Below, one piece after another: positions 33,183-41,799 of a DNA stretch of 64,000 nucleotides. Made by a program: the position numbers and the translations under genes. The stretch covers positions 148,143-212,142 of the forward strand of contig DATJYO010000071.1 of NCBI GenBank assembly GCA_035499555.1. Reading direction: 5' to 3'. This DNA is from Bog-159 sp035499555. GTDB taxonomy: Bacteria; Acidobacteriota; Terriglobia; Bryobacterales; Bryobacteraceae. Numbering within the stretch: position 1 is the stretch's first letter; every line of letters begins with the position of its first letter. The notes under the pieces are model-generated. The model was not told where the DNA came from and did no database searches. It was given only the letters and a program-made list of their open reading frames with translations.

Positions 33183-35185
33183 AGACTGCCCCCCGCCGCG
33201 ACGCTTTCCACCGTCTGCGCGCGCAGCGCCTTGAGCTTGTCGCGGATCTGGGCGGCCTTCTCGAATTCGAATTTGCGCGCCGCTTCGCGCATGCGCTCTT
33301 CCAGCTCGCCCAGGAAGCGATCGCGCTGCTCGGCGGTCATCTTCTCGATCTCGTCGTCGGATTCGAGCGGCACGGTGACGTAATCGCCTTCCGCAATGGC
33401 CACCAGGCTCATATCGATCGGCTTGATGATGGACTGCGGGGTGATGCCGTTCCGCTCGTTGTATTCCTGCTGTACGCGGCGGCGGCGGGTGGTCTCGTCG
33501 ATGGCGTGGCGCATGCTGTCGGTCATCACGTCGGCGTACAGGATGGCGCGCCCTTCCACATGCCGCGCCGCGCGGCCCATGGTCTGGATCAGGGAGCCGC
33601 TGGAACGCAGAAAGCCCTCCTTGTCGGCGTCCAGGATCGCCACCAGGGAGACCTCCGGCAGATCCAGTCCCTCGCGCAGCAGGTTGATGCCGATCAAGGC
33701 GTCGAATTCGCCGCGCCGCAGGTCGCGCAGAATTTTGATGCGGTCGAGCGTGCTGACCTCCGAATGCAGGTAGCGGCAGCGCACGCCGACTTCGGAGTAG
33801 TATTCGGCCAGATCTTCGGCCATGCGCTTGGTGAGGGTGGTCACCAGCACGCGCTGGCTGTTCTCCACGCGGCGGCGGATCTCGCCCAGCAGATCGTCCA
33901 CCTGGCCCTTGACGGGGCGTACTTCGACTTGCGGATCGAGCAGTCCCGTGGGGCGAATGATTTGTTCCACCACCACGCCTGCGGACTTGGTTAACTCATA
34001 AGGGCCGGGAGTCGCAGAGACGTAGACCAGTTGCGACACGCGGTTTTCGAACTCCTCGAAGGTCAGCGGACGGTTGTCGAGCGCGCTGGGCAGGCGGAAT
34101 CCGTGGGCGACCAGCACCTCCTTGCGCGAACGGTCGCCGTGATACATGCCGTGCAACTGCGGAATGGTCTGGTGGCTTTCGTCGATCAGGATCAGGGCGT
34201 CGTGCGGCAGGTAATCGAGCAGGGTGGGCGGCGCCTCGCCCGGCAAGCGTCCCGAGAAATGCCGCGAGTAGTTTTCGATGCCGTGGCAGTACCCGATCTC
34301 TTTCATCATTTCGAGATCGAACATGGTGCGCTGCCAGAGGCGCTGCGCTTCGATCAGCTTGCCCTGCTTTTCCAGCTCCTTGTGCCACCAGTCGAGCTCG
34401 GTGACGATGCTGGCCATGGCCGAGTTCCTGGTCTCCTCGGACATGACATAGTGCGTCTTAGGATAGATCGGCAGCCGGAGATAGGTCTGGCGCACCTGGC
34501 CGAGCAGCGGATCGATCTGGGAGAGGCTCTCGATTTCGTCGCCCCACAGCTCGATGCGGTAGGCGTGATCGTCGTAGGTGGGATAGACTTCGATGACGTC
34601 GCCGCGCACGCGGAAAGTGCCGCGGCGGAAGTCCGCGTCGTTGCGGTCGTAGAGGATGTCCACCAGGCGCGAGACGATCTGGTGGCGGGAGATCTTCTGG
34701 CCTTTTTCGAGCATCAGCAGCATGCCGTAGTAGGCTTCCGGCGAGCCCAGGCCGTAGATGCAGCTCACGCTGGCGACGATGACGCAGTCACGGCGCTCGA
34801 ACAGGGAGCGGGTGGCGGACAGGCGCAGCTTGTCGAGCTCGTCGTTGATGGTAGCTTCCTTCTCGATGTAGACGTCGCTCGAGGGTATGTAGGCTTCCGG
34901 CTGGTAGTAATCGTAGTAGCTGACGAAGTATTCGACGGCGTTATCGGGAAAGAAGGATTTGAACTCGTGGAACAACTGCGCGGCCAGCGTCTTGTTGTGC
35001 GCCAGGACCAGCGCCGGGCGGGCCACCGCCTCGATGACTTTGGCCATGGTGAAGGTCTTGCCGGAGCCGGTGACGCCCAGCAGGACCTGGTGCGCCTCCC
35101 CGTCCCGGATGCCGCGCACCAGGTCGCCGATGGCGGCGATCTGATCGCCCCGGGGAGTGTAGTTGACGGCCAGCCGAAAACTCAT
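33179..35185 (-). CDS. uvrB: UvrABC excinuclease subunit B
   Basis: The 668-residue helicase-like repair protein has Walker A (GVTGSGKTFT), the beta-hairpin region (EYFVSYYDYYQPEAYIP), DEXD-like LIDESHQT, SATPGPYEL, helicase motifs V and VI (GINLLREGLDLPEV, QTMGRAARH) and a C-terminal UVR motif (AARKFEFEKAAQIRDKLKAL). It verifies DNA damage and loads UvrC. The open frame extends 24 codons upstream, but the family begins at MSFRL. It is divergent from the blaI-like gene across 77 bases that contain operator-like repeats. Confidence 0.97.
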   Translation of the reverse strand: MSFRLAVNYTPRGDQIAAIGDLVRGIRDGEAHQVLLGVTGSGKTFTMAKVIEAVARPALVLAHNKTLAAQLFHEFKSFFPDNAVEYFVSYYDYYQPEAYIPSSDVYIEKEATINDELDKLRLSATRSLFERRDCVIVASVSCIYGLGSPEAYYGMLLMLEKGQKISRHQIVSRLVDILYDRNDADFRRGTFRVRGDVIEVYPTYDDHAYRIELWGDEIESLSQIDPLLGQVRQTYLRLPIYPKTHYVMSEETRNSAMASIVTELDWWHKELEKQGKLIEAQRLWQRTMFDLEMMKEIGYCHGIENYSRHFSGRLPGEAPPTLLDYLPHDALILIDESHQTIPQLHGMYHGDRSRKEVLVAHGFRLPSALDNRPLTFEEFENRVSQLVYVSATPGPYELTKSAGVVVEQIIRPTGLLDPQVEVRPVKGQVDDLLGEIRRRVENSQRVLVTTLTKRMAEDLAEYYSEVGVRCRYLHSEVSTLDRIKILRDLRRGEFDALIGINLLREGLDLPEVSLVAILDADKEGFLRSSGSLIQTMGRAARHVEGRAILYADVMTDSMRHAIDETTRRRRVQQEYNERNGITPQSIIKPIDMSLVAIAEGDYVTVPLESDDEIEKMTAEQRDRFLGELEERMREAARKFEFEKAAQIRDKLKALRAQTVESVAAGGSL

Positions 35186-35221
35186 GGTCCCATTATAGAC
35201 CTTGACCGGCGGCAGGGCCGG

Positions 35222-35256
35222 TGCTACTTTTAAAGCATCGTGCTGCTTTTGCAGCA
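35222..35256. promoter_or_regulatory. Tandem operator-like repeats before the BlaI-family gene
   Basis: Two 16-base copies, TGCTACTTTTAAAGCA (35222-35237) and TGCTGCTTTTGCAGCA (35241-35256), match at 13 of 16 positions and are spaced 19 bases start to start. The second is a perfect 6+4+6 inverted repeat. They end seven bases before the ATG of a BlaI/MecI-type repressor gene. The position is right for autoregulation and could also affect divergent uvrB. Confidence 0.6.
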
Positions 35257-35262
35257 TATTGT

Positions 35263-35643
35263 ATGAAGGGAAAAACTCTGAGCCGCCGCGAGCGGCAGAT
35301 CATGGACATCCTGTACAGCCGGGGCCGGGCTTCGGCGGGGGAGATCCACCAGGCGCTGCCGGATCCGCCCGGTTATTCGGCGGTGCGCGCCAAGCTGCGG
35401 GTGCTGGAGGAGAAGGGCCACGTGCGTCACCAGGAGCAGGCCCTGCGCTACGTGTATCTGCCCATCGTGCCGCGCGACAAGGCCCGCCAGTCCGCTTTGC
35501 GCCACATGGTGGCGACGTTTTTCGACAATTCCACCGAGCAGGCCATCGCCGCGCTGCTGAACCTGAAGGGCGGGGCACTGGAGCGGGATACGTTGGACCG
35601 CCTTTCCGCGCTCATCGAAAAGGCCAAACGAGAAGGAGTTTAA
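35263..35643 (+). CDS. BlaI/MecI-family transcriptional repressor
   Basis: The 126-residue protein has the Penicillinase_R winged helix: LSRRERQIMDILYSRG, ASAGEIHQALPDPPGYSAV, KLRVLEEKGHVRH and YVYLPIVPRDKARQSAL. The dimerisation helices include the segment around residue 80 where BlaI is cleaved in staphylococci. The ATG at 35263 follows the operator-like repeats. It is followed after three bases by the M56 peptidase sensor gene, the classical BlaI-BlaR1 pairing. Confidence 0.93.
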   Translation: MKGKTLSRRERQIMDILYSRGRASAGEIHQALPDPPGYSAVRAKLRVLEEKGHVRHQEQALRYVYLPIVPRDKARQSALRHMVATFFDNSTEQAIAALLNLKGGALERDTLDRLSALIEKAKREGV

Positions 35644-35646
35644 GTA

Positions 35647-37191
35647 ATGCCATCCACGCAATTTCTGATCGATATCGCCGCCCGGGCGACCGTGATTCTG
35701 GCGGCCTGGAGCCTGCTGGCGCTCGCCTTTCGCCGGGCCGCGGCGTCCAGCCGCTATTTTCTGTGGACCTGCGCGCTGGCGGCGGTGCTGGTCCTGCCGG
35801 TTCTCTCGCTGGTGCTGCCGGTTTGGAATGTTCCCGTGAACATGCCGGTGGTGACGCCGCCGGTGGTCCCGGCGGCGGCGGCGGACGCCCCCGCGGACAC
35901 ATGGGTGGCGCCGGCGCATACCGCGCGCCGGATTCCGTGGCCGGCGGCGATCTGGCTGGCTGGCGCGCTCCTGGTGCTGGCGCGGTTGGCTATCGGGCAT
36001 ATCCGCCTGGCGCTGATGCTGAGGCGCGCGCGGAATGGCGTCCGGATCGGGCCGGGCGGCGCAGTCAGGCTGAAATTCAGCGGTGAGACCGAAGTGCCGC
36101 TCACCTGCGGCATCTTCACCGCCACCGTGGTGCTGCCGGACACCGCCGGCGGGTGGGATGCGGAACGCCGCCAGGTGGTGCTCCAGCATGAATTGACGCA
36201 CGCGCGGCGGCGGGACCCGCTGCTCTGGCTGCTGGCGCAAATCACGACCGCGGTTTACTGGTTTCATCCTTTGGCGTGGCTGGCAGCGGCGCAATTCCGG
36301 TGCGAGCAGGAGCACTCCTGCGACGATGCGGTGGTCAACGGCGGGATCAGCCGGCCGGCCTATGCGCGGCACCTGGTGGAACTGGCGCGGTCGGTGGCGC
36401 CGCATCGGACCCATGCGGCGGCGCTGGGCATGGCAGCCACGGCGGACCTGGAGCAACGCGTGCGCGCCTTGCTCGATCCCCGCCGCAACCGGCGAGGGTT
36501 GCGCCCGGCTGCCTGCTTCATCGCCATCGCGGCGGTGGCGGCGTTGCTGACGCCGCTCGCGGCGGTGCACGCGCAGGGATCCGGGCAGACTGCCACGCTC
36601 ACCGGGACGGTGCGGGATCCCAGCGGCGCCGTAATACCGGGGGCCATGATCCTGCTGAAGAATAAGACCAGCCGCGAGGAGGCCGCGCGGGCGGATGCGG
36701 CTGGCGAATACAGGTTCTCGGTGCCGGCCGGATCGTACACGCTGGAGGTGCGCGCCCAGGGCTTCGCGGAATTCCGCAAGACCATTGTGCTGCCGGCCGA
36801 CCGCCTGACCAATATTGCAATGGCTCTCGGACAGGTGAGCGAATCGATGGTGGTAGTGGGCAAAGGGCCGCTGCCGCCGCCCCAAGGCACGCCGCATCGC
36901 ATACGCGTCGGCGGCAACGTGCAGGCCACCAAGCTGATCTCGATGGCGAAGCCGGTCTACCCGCCGGGCGCCGCGGCCGCGGGAATCGAGGGCACCGTAC
37001 TACTGCGCGCGGTGATTTCCACGAGCGGCGATCTGTTGGGCCTTTCGGCGATCAACACATCCGTAGACGGGGAATTGGTCAAAGCCGCCATGGATGCGGT
37101 CAAGCAATGGCGCTACCAACCGACGCTGCTGAACGGATTGCCGGTCGAAGTGGTGACCACCATCGCCATTACCTTCCGCCTGGAACAGTAA
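35647..37191 (+). CDS. BlaR1-type M56 metallopeptidase fused to carboxypeptidase-regulatory and TonB domains
   Basis: The 514-residue protein has N-terminal membrane helices and the M56 zinc peptidase site (VVLQHELTHARRRDP, with WFHP and a later CEQEHSCDDAVV acidic segment). A further membrane helix (about residue 295) follows, then a carboxypeptidase-regulatory-like beta domain (about 315-395: LTGTVRDPSGAVIPGAMILL, AGEYRFSVPAGSYTLEVRAQGF). A TonB C-terminal domain closes it (about 430-512: AKPVYPPGAAAAGIEGTVLL, VKQWRYQPTLLNG). The penicillin-binding sensor of BlaR1 is absent. It probably relays an envelope signal by cleaving the repressor. Confidence 0.9.
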   Translation: MPSTQFLIDIAARATVILAAWSLLALAFRRAAASSRYFLWTCALAAVLVLPVLSLVLPVWNVPVNMPVVTPPVVPAAAADAPADTWVAPAHTARRIPWPAAIWLAGALLVLARLAIGHIRLALMLRRARNGVRIGPGGAVRLKFSGETEVPLTCGIFTATVVLPDTAGGWDAERRQVVLQHELTHARRRDPLLWLLAQITTAVYWFHPLAWLAAAQFRCEQEHSCDDAVVNGGISRPAYARHLVELARSVAPHRTHAAALGMAATADLEQRVRALLDPRRNRRGLRPAACFIAIAAVAALLTPLAAVHAQGSGQTATLTGTVRDPSGAVIPGAMILLKNKTSREEAARADAAGEYRFSVPAGSYTLEVRAQGFAEFRKTIVLPADRLTNIAMALGQVSESMVVVGKGPLPPPQGTPHRIRVGGNVQATKLISMAKPVYPPGAAAAGIEGTVLLRAVISTSGDLLGLSAINTSVDGELVKAAMDAVKQWRYQPTLLNGLPVEVVTTIAITFRLEQ

Positions 37192-37217
37192 AGAGCGGCA
37201 GTCTCCCGAAATCTTTA

Positions 37218-37242
37218 GAACGATTGTCCCCGCCGGATCGTT
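37218..37242 (+). promoter_or_regulatory. Candidate ECF-type promoter upstream of a sigma factor gene
   Basis: GAAC (37218-37221) and CGTT (37239-37242) are separated by 17 bases, similar to ECF promoters with an AAC core in the -35 and a CGT core in the -10. The ATG is only 12 bases beyond, so a transcript from here would have almost no leader. Confidence 0.35.
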
Positions 37243-37254
37243 ATATCAGGTAGA

Positions 37255-37800
37255 ATGCCCCTGGCAATGGCGGCCGGACGGTTGAGCGCCCGCAATGACG
37301 CTAGCCTGACTCAGGCATCCAAGCGCGGAGATCTGTCCGCGTTCGAGGAGATCTACGCCGCGCATGCCGGGCGGATGAAGAGCATTGCTTTCCATCTGCT
37401 GCAGGACCGGGCGGATGCCGAGGATGCGGTGCAGGAAGCGTTCCTGAAGATCTATCGCGGGGCGGCGGCCATACAGTTCGATCACGGCCTGGCGGCCTGG
37501 GTGTACCGCATCCTGATCAATTGCTGTTACGACGCGGGACGCAAACGGCGGCGGCAGGCGGAGACGCCGCTGGCGGTCGAGCCGGCGATGCCGAGCAACG
37601 TACCCTTGCAGGTGGCCATCGGGCACGCGCTCGACCGCATCCATCCGCAGTACCGGATGGTGTTCTGGCTGTTCGAGGTGGAAGGTTTCCGGCATTCGGA
37701 AGTCGCCGCTATCCTGGAGATCCCGGAAGGCACATCGAAAAAGTGGTTGTTCGAAGCCAAGCGGGAGCTCCAGCGGCTGCTGAAGGAGGCGCGCCAATGA
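37255..37800 (+). CDS. ECF RNA polymerase sigma factor (second sigma/anti-sigma pair)
   Basis: The 181-residue protein has region 2 (AFEEIYAAHAGRMKSIAFHLL, DAEDAVQEAFLKIY, AAWVYRILINCCYD) and region 4 (LDRIHPQYRMVFWLFEVEGF, EVAAILEIPEGTSKKWLFEA). It overlaps the downstream anti-sigma gene by four bases. It lies 63 bases after the M56 peptidase gene, so peptidase and sigma may respond to related signals. Confidence 0.93.
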   Translation: MPLAMAAGRLSARNDASLTQASKRGDLSAFEEIYAAHAGRMKSIAFHLLQDRADAEDAVQEAFLKIYRGAAAIQFDHGLAAWVYRILINCCYDAGRKRRRQAETPLAVEPAMPSNVPLQVAIGHALDRIHPQYRMVFWLFEVEGFRHSEVAAILEIPEGTSKKWLFEAKRELQRLLKEARQ

Positions 37801-38420
37801 CGTTCGACTGCAAAGATCTGGAGCGCGCCCTGGCCGTGCCGGAACTGCTGCCCGACGCGCGCGAGCACGCCAAAAGCTGCGATGCCTGCCGGCGCGAATT
37901 GTGGCTATGGGGCGAGATTTCGAACGTGGCCCCCGGGCTGCGCGAGGAATGGGAGACGCCCGACCTTTGGCCGAAGATCCGCGAGGTCCTGGCGGCGCAG
38001 CAGAAGGCGGCCCGGAAGCCCATATTCGACTGGCGGATTATCGCGGGGATTGCGGCGCTGCTGGTGGCGGCGGTGGCGGCTTTCGTGTTCCTGCGCCCGC
38101 AGCCGGCGCCGGTAGCGCAACAGGGCGGCGACTTCCTGACCGAACAGGCGCTTAACGAAGTCGAACGCACGGAGGCGGCCTACCGGGCCTCGATTGAGAA
38201 GCTGTCCCGCCTGGCGCAGCCGAAGCTGGCGGCGGCGGAGAGCCCGCTGGCGGTGGCCGTCCGCGAGAAGTTGCTCGTGCTCGATTCGGAGATCGGCGAG
38301 GTGCGCTCGGCGGCCGATCGCAACCGCTTCAACCCGGATCTGCGCACCGAGCTGGCGACGTTGTATCGGGAGAAACAGGAAACTCTGAAGGAGATTCTGC
38401 AAAGTGGGCAAACGCATTAA
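37797..38420 (+). CDS. Anti-sigma factor, single-pass membrane protein
   Basis: The 207-residue product has an N-terminal zinc-finger-like pattern (REHAKSCDACRREL), a membrane helix at about residues 80-98 (IIAGIAALLVAAVAAFVFL) and a periplasmic helical part rich in Glu, Ala and Leu. This layout fits a membrane-bound anti-sigma factor for the sigma encoded just upstream. Its 3' end overlaps the DUF4097 gene by 17 bases, so the three are one transcript. Confidence 0.87.
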   Translation: MTFDCKDLERALAVPELLPDAREHAKSCDACRRELWLWGEISNVAPGLREEWETPDLWPKIREVLAAQQKAARKPIFDWRIIAGIAALLVAAVAAFVFLRPQPAPVAQQGGDFLTEQALNEVERTEAAYRASIEKLSRLAQPKLAAAESPLAVAVREKLLVLDSEIGEVRSAADRNRFNPDLRTELATLYREKQETLKEILQSGQTH

Positions 38421-39888
38421 ATACGGCCTGATTCTGCTGACGGCAATTCCGGCCCTGGCGCGCAGCGAATACACGCGCAGCTTCGACAAGACCGTGAACC
38501 TGCCGGCCGGCCAGAGCGTACGCGTGGAACATAAAATGGGCAACGTGACGGTGCACACGCACGCCGGCCGCGACGTACAGGTGCACGCCTCCATTCGCGT
38601 CTCGGGCTCGAACGACGCGGAGGCCAGGCGGCTGGCCGACCAGATCCGCATTGAAATGGAATCTTCCGGCTCGTCGCTGATCGTGCGCACGGAGTATCCG
38701 AAGGAAGAGCGCGACGGCTTCTTCGGATTCCACAATATCTCCTATTCGGTGAACCTGGACGTGACCATGCCGGATACGGCGCCGCTGACCTTGCGCAACA
38801 GTTTCGGCAGCGTATCCATCGACGATCTGAAGGCCAATGCGGATGTGATCAACGCGCACGGCCGGCTGAGTTTTCGGAACGGGAAAGGCACGCAGAGGCT
38901 GGAAAACTCGTTCGCCCCGGTGGAAGTGACCGGCAATGCGGGCGACGTGACCATCCGCAATGGGAACGGCAGCGTGGATGTCTCCGAGGTGACCGGCCTG
39001 GTGGATATCAAGAACCGCTTCGCCAACGTGACGGTGACCAATCCCGGCCACGGGGCCACCATCGTGAACGGCAACGGATCGGTGACGGTGAACGGCGCCG
39101 GCGGCGAAACGCGCATCACGAACTCATTCGGCAAGGTGTCGGCCAATTCGATCAAGGGGAACCTGACGGTGAACAATTCCAACGGTGAAGTGGAGGCTAA
39201 CGCGGTCACCGGGTCGGCGGAGCTGAATACCAGCTTCGGCGCTGTGCGCTTCGGCGATATCGGCAAGGGGCTCTCCGTGCATGCGACGAATTCGCCGGTG
39301 ATCGGGCGCACCGTGGGCGACGTGGCGGTCATTGAAAACTCCTTTGGCCGGGTGGATGTGAGCGATGTGCGCAAAGGCATCCGGATCGTGGGCGGGAACA
39401 GCCCGATCACGGTGGCGGACGTAGGCGCGGAGGCATCCGTGAAGACCAGCTTTGGGCTGGTGACGGCGGACCGCGTGGCCGGGGCGTTGACGGTGGAGGA
39501 CTCCAATGGCGCTGTGAAGGCGTCGGCTTTGCGGAGCAGCGCGAATGTGAAGACCAGCTTCGGCGCGGTGCTGCTGGACGGCGTCGCCGGCCAGGTGGAC
39601 GTGGAGAACCAGAATGGCGGCGTGGAAGTGTCGCTGCTGGGCCAGGCCTGCCGGCCGGTGGGCATCCGCACCAGCTTTTCCGCGGTGCGGGTGCGGGTAC
39701 CGGACAACGCCAGCTACGCGGTCACGGCCAAGACTTCGTTCGGCAAGATCCATTCCGAGTTTCCGATGACGGTGTCGGGCGACATCAGCGCCGATTCGCT
39801 GAATGGGAACATCGGCGGCGGCGGATGCCCCATGCGGCTGAACAACAACAATGGCAGCATCGAGATTCTGAAGAACGGACGGAGCTGA
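38404..39888 (+). CDS. Exported DUF4097-type repeat (beta-solenoid) protein
   Basis: The 494-residue protein starts with GTG and a signal-like segment (YGLILLTAIPALARS). The rest is a regular succession of about 21-residue units alternating between N/T-S-F-G-x-V and N-x-N-G-x-V cores (for example LRNSFGSVSIDDL, IRNGNGSVDVSEV, IKNRFANVTV, IVNGNGSVTV, ITNSFGKVSA). This suggests a parallel beta-solenoid with two alternating faces. DUF4097 proteins are often encoded beside sigma/anti-sigma pairs, as here. Role unknown; surface display is an inference. Confidence 0.85.
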   Translation: MGKRIKYGLILLTAIPALARSEYTRSFDKTVNLPAGQSVRVEHKMGNVTVHTHAGRDVQVHASIRVSGSNDAEARRLADQIRIEMESSGSSLIVRTEYPKEERDGFFGFHNISYSVNLDVTMPDTAPLTLRNSFGSVSIDDLKANADVINAHGRLSFRNGKGTQRLENSFAPVEVTGNAGDVTIRNGNGSVDVSEVTGLVDIKNRFANVTVTNPGHGATIVNGNGSVTVNGAGGETRITNSFGKVSANSIKGNLTVNNSNGEVEANAVTGSAELNTSFGAVRFGDIGKGLSVHATNSPVIGRTVGDVAVIENSFGRVDVSDVRKGIRIVGGNSPITVADVGAEASVKTSFGLVTADRVAGALTVEDSNGAVKASALRSSANVKTSFGAVLLDGVAGQVDVENQNGGVEVSLLGQACRPVGIRTSFSAVRVRVPDNASYAVTAKTSFGKIHSEFPMTVSGDISADSLNGNIGGGGCPMRLNNNNGSIEILKNGRS

Positions 39889-39889
39889 A

Positions 39890-40249
39890 GTGCGCTGCGG
39901 GCTGATGATACTGATGCTGGCGGCCGCGCTGCCGGCGGCGCAGGTCACCTGGACGGGCTGGTTCTCGGACGAGCAATGCGCCACCGCCCGCGCCCAGTCC
40001 GGCAAGCTGGGCCCGACCAACCCGGAGTGCGCCGAGACTTGTCTTCGAAACGGAAAGAAGCCGGTGTTTATCAGCGAGCAGGCCAGGCGCATCTTCGAGG
40101 TACGAGGATACTCCGGCGTGATCGGCGATCTGGGTTACCACGTGGAGGTCACCGCCGACCTGGATGCGGCGCACGGCACGATCGACATTCGGAGCGTGAA
40201 ACGGCTGGCGTACGAAAATCTGGCCTGCGGACGGCGCAGGAAGAAGTAG
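39890..40249 (+). CDS. Small secreted cysteine-containing protein
   Basis: The 119-residue product begins at GTG one base after the DUF4097 stop, with a signal peptide (CGLMILMLAAALPAAQ). The mature part has four Cys: one in WFSDEQCA, two in PECAETC, one in ENLACG. The segment KKPVFISEQARRIFEV is like a small family seen repeatedly in acidobacteria, known to me only as hypothetical proteins. It closes the sigma/anti-sigma/DUF4097 transcript. Confidence 0.75.
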   Translation: MRCGLMILMLAAALPAAQVTWTGWFSDEQCATARAQSGKLGPTNPECAETCLRNGKKPVFISEQARRIFEVRGYSGVIGDLGYHVEVTADLDAAHGTIDIRSVKRLAYENLACGRRRKK

Positions 40250-40291
40250 ATTCGCGCCGATCCTTTGGAGAACCTGTCATCAGATTTTCAT

Positions 40292-40320
40292 TTGACCTGA
40301 CTCCCGTCATGCAATACCAT
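40292..40320 (+). promoter_or_regulatory. Candidate sigma-70 promoter of the phytase-like gene
   Basis: TTGACC (40292-40297) is followed after exactly 17 bases by TACCAT (40315-40320), about 40 bases before the GTG start. Both boxes match consensus reasonably. Confidence 0.5.
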
Positions 40321-40361
40321 AAACCTCGCAAGTAAGTTCACCTGCTGGAGTGGATCATCCC

Positions 40362-41747
40362 GTGAAAAATCTGATCAGTCGTAGTGTCTTGATTTCCTGT
40401 GTTTGTGTTTTGGCAGCGCTGACGCCATCGCGCGCCCAGGTGCAACTGCTGGCTGTGGGCACCCTGGATCAATCGCGGGCCGGCGCGTGGCAGGATCTAT
40501 CCGGCCTGCGATACCCTCTGGAGAACGGCGTGTCCGCCAGCCTTCTGGGCGGCTTCGGGTCCGGAATCGCCTGGGCTTCCGGCAACACGTTTGTCGCCGT
40601 TCCCGACCGCGGCCCCAACGCCGTCTCGTACGACTCTTTCATCGATGACACCGTCAGTTACGTGAACCGGTTTCACACGATTGTCATGGATCTGTCGCCG
40701 AATAACAACGGCATCGGCCTGCCCTTCAACCTCACCCCGATTCTGCGCGACACTACCTTGCTTTGGAGCGGCTCGGCTCTCACTTATGGCAGCGGGGCCG
40801 GCCTGGGTGTCGGTTCGGGCGCGCCGCCCATCAATAACGTCTTGCAGCACTTCTTTACCGGGCGTTCGGACAACTTCGACGCCGCGCTGAACTCCGGCAA
40901 CTCCGCCGACGCGCGCCTGGATTCCGAAGGCATCCGCGTTTCCAACGACCGCCGCAGCGTTTTCATCTCCGACGAATACGGTCCCTACATCTACCAGTTC
41001 GACCGGCTCACCGGCAAGCGGACCCGCTCCTTCCAGCTCCCGTCTTACTTCTACGTGACCAACCTTAGTCCGGTGGGCAGTACCGAGACCAGCGGCAACA
41101 CCGTCGGACGCACTGCGAACAAGGGTATGGAGGGCCTCGCTATCACGCCGGATGGAAGTACCCTGGTCGGCATCATGCAGAATTCCCTGATCCAGGACAA
41201 TAACGAAGGCGCCACCAAACTGCTGCATATCGTCACTGTGGACATTGCTTCCGGCGTCACTCACGAGTACGCCTATCTGTTGACCACCGGCTCGGGCGTC
41301 AGTGAGATCACGGCCCTCAACAATCACGAGTTCATCGTGGATGAGCGCGATGGGCACGGGCGCGGCGATGGCAGCAATGCCGTGGTCAAACAGTTCTTCA
41401 AGATCGACCTTGCGGGCGCGGTGGACATCAGCGGGATGGACGGACTCACCGCGGAGACTTACGCGGTCGCCAAGACCATCTTTGTGGACTTCGTCGCCCT
41501 GCTCACCGCCAATGGGTACGATCCGGGCAACATTCCGGCTAAGGTGGAAGGCCTCGCCTTCGGGCCCGATGTCGATGGTCCCACCGGCACGCTCCACACC
41601 CTGTGGGTGGCCAACGACAACGACTTTCTGCAGAATGTGGCGGACGAGAACGGGAACCAGATCGCGAATCCCAACCAGTTCTTCGTGGTCGGATTCACCG
41701 ACGCCGACCTCAACGGGTCCGCCTACGTGCCCCAGAAGTTCCGGTGA
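40362..41747 (+). CDS. Exported esterase-like/phytase-like beta-propeller protein
   Basis: The 461-residue protein has a Sec signal (LISRSVLISCVCVLAALTPSRAQ). The repeats of the phytase-like esterase family follow: ASGNTFVAVPDRGPN, RLDSEGIRVSNDRRSVFISDEYGPYIYQFD, GMEGLAITPDGSTLVGIMQN and ITALNNHEFIVDERDG. Predicted to be a periplasmic phosphoesterase-like propeller; substrate unknown. GTG at 40362 is preferred because GGAG lies about 12 bases upstream; another GTG at 40350 is in frame. The GH31 gene follows after about 50 bases. Confidence 0.83.
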   Translation: MKNLISRSVLISCVCVLAALTPSRAQVQLLAVGTLDQSRAGAWQDLSGLRYPLENGVSASLLGGFGSGIAWASGNTFVAVPDRGPNAVSYDSFIDDTVSYVNRFHTIVMDLSPNNNGIGLPFNLTPILRDTTLLWSGSALTYGSGAGLGVGSGAPPINNVLQHFFTGRSDNFDAALNSGNSADARLDSEGIRVSNDRRSVFISDEYGPYIYQFDRLTGKRTRSFQLPSYFYVTNLSPVGSTETSGNTVGRTANKGMEGLAITPDGSTLVGIMQNSLIQDNNEGATKLLHIVTVDIASGVTHEYAYLLTTGSGVSEITALNNHEFIVDERDGHGRGDGSNAVVKQFFKIDLAGAVDISGMDGLTAETYAVAKTIFVDFVALLTANGYDPGNIPAKVEGLAFGPDVDGPTGTLHTLWVANDNDFLQNVADENGNQIANPNQFFVVGFTDADLNGSAYVPQKFR

Positions 41748-41799
41748 GCATGCGCCGGGTGGCCGATCGGGTAGGTGGACACCTGATACCATCCGGTTT

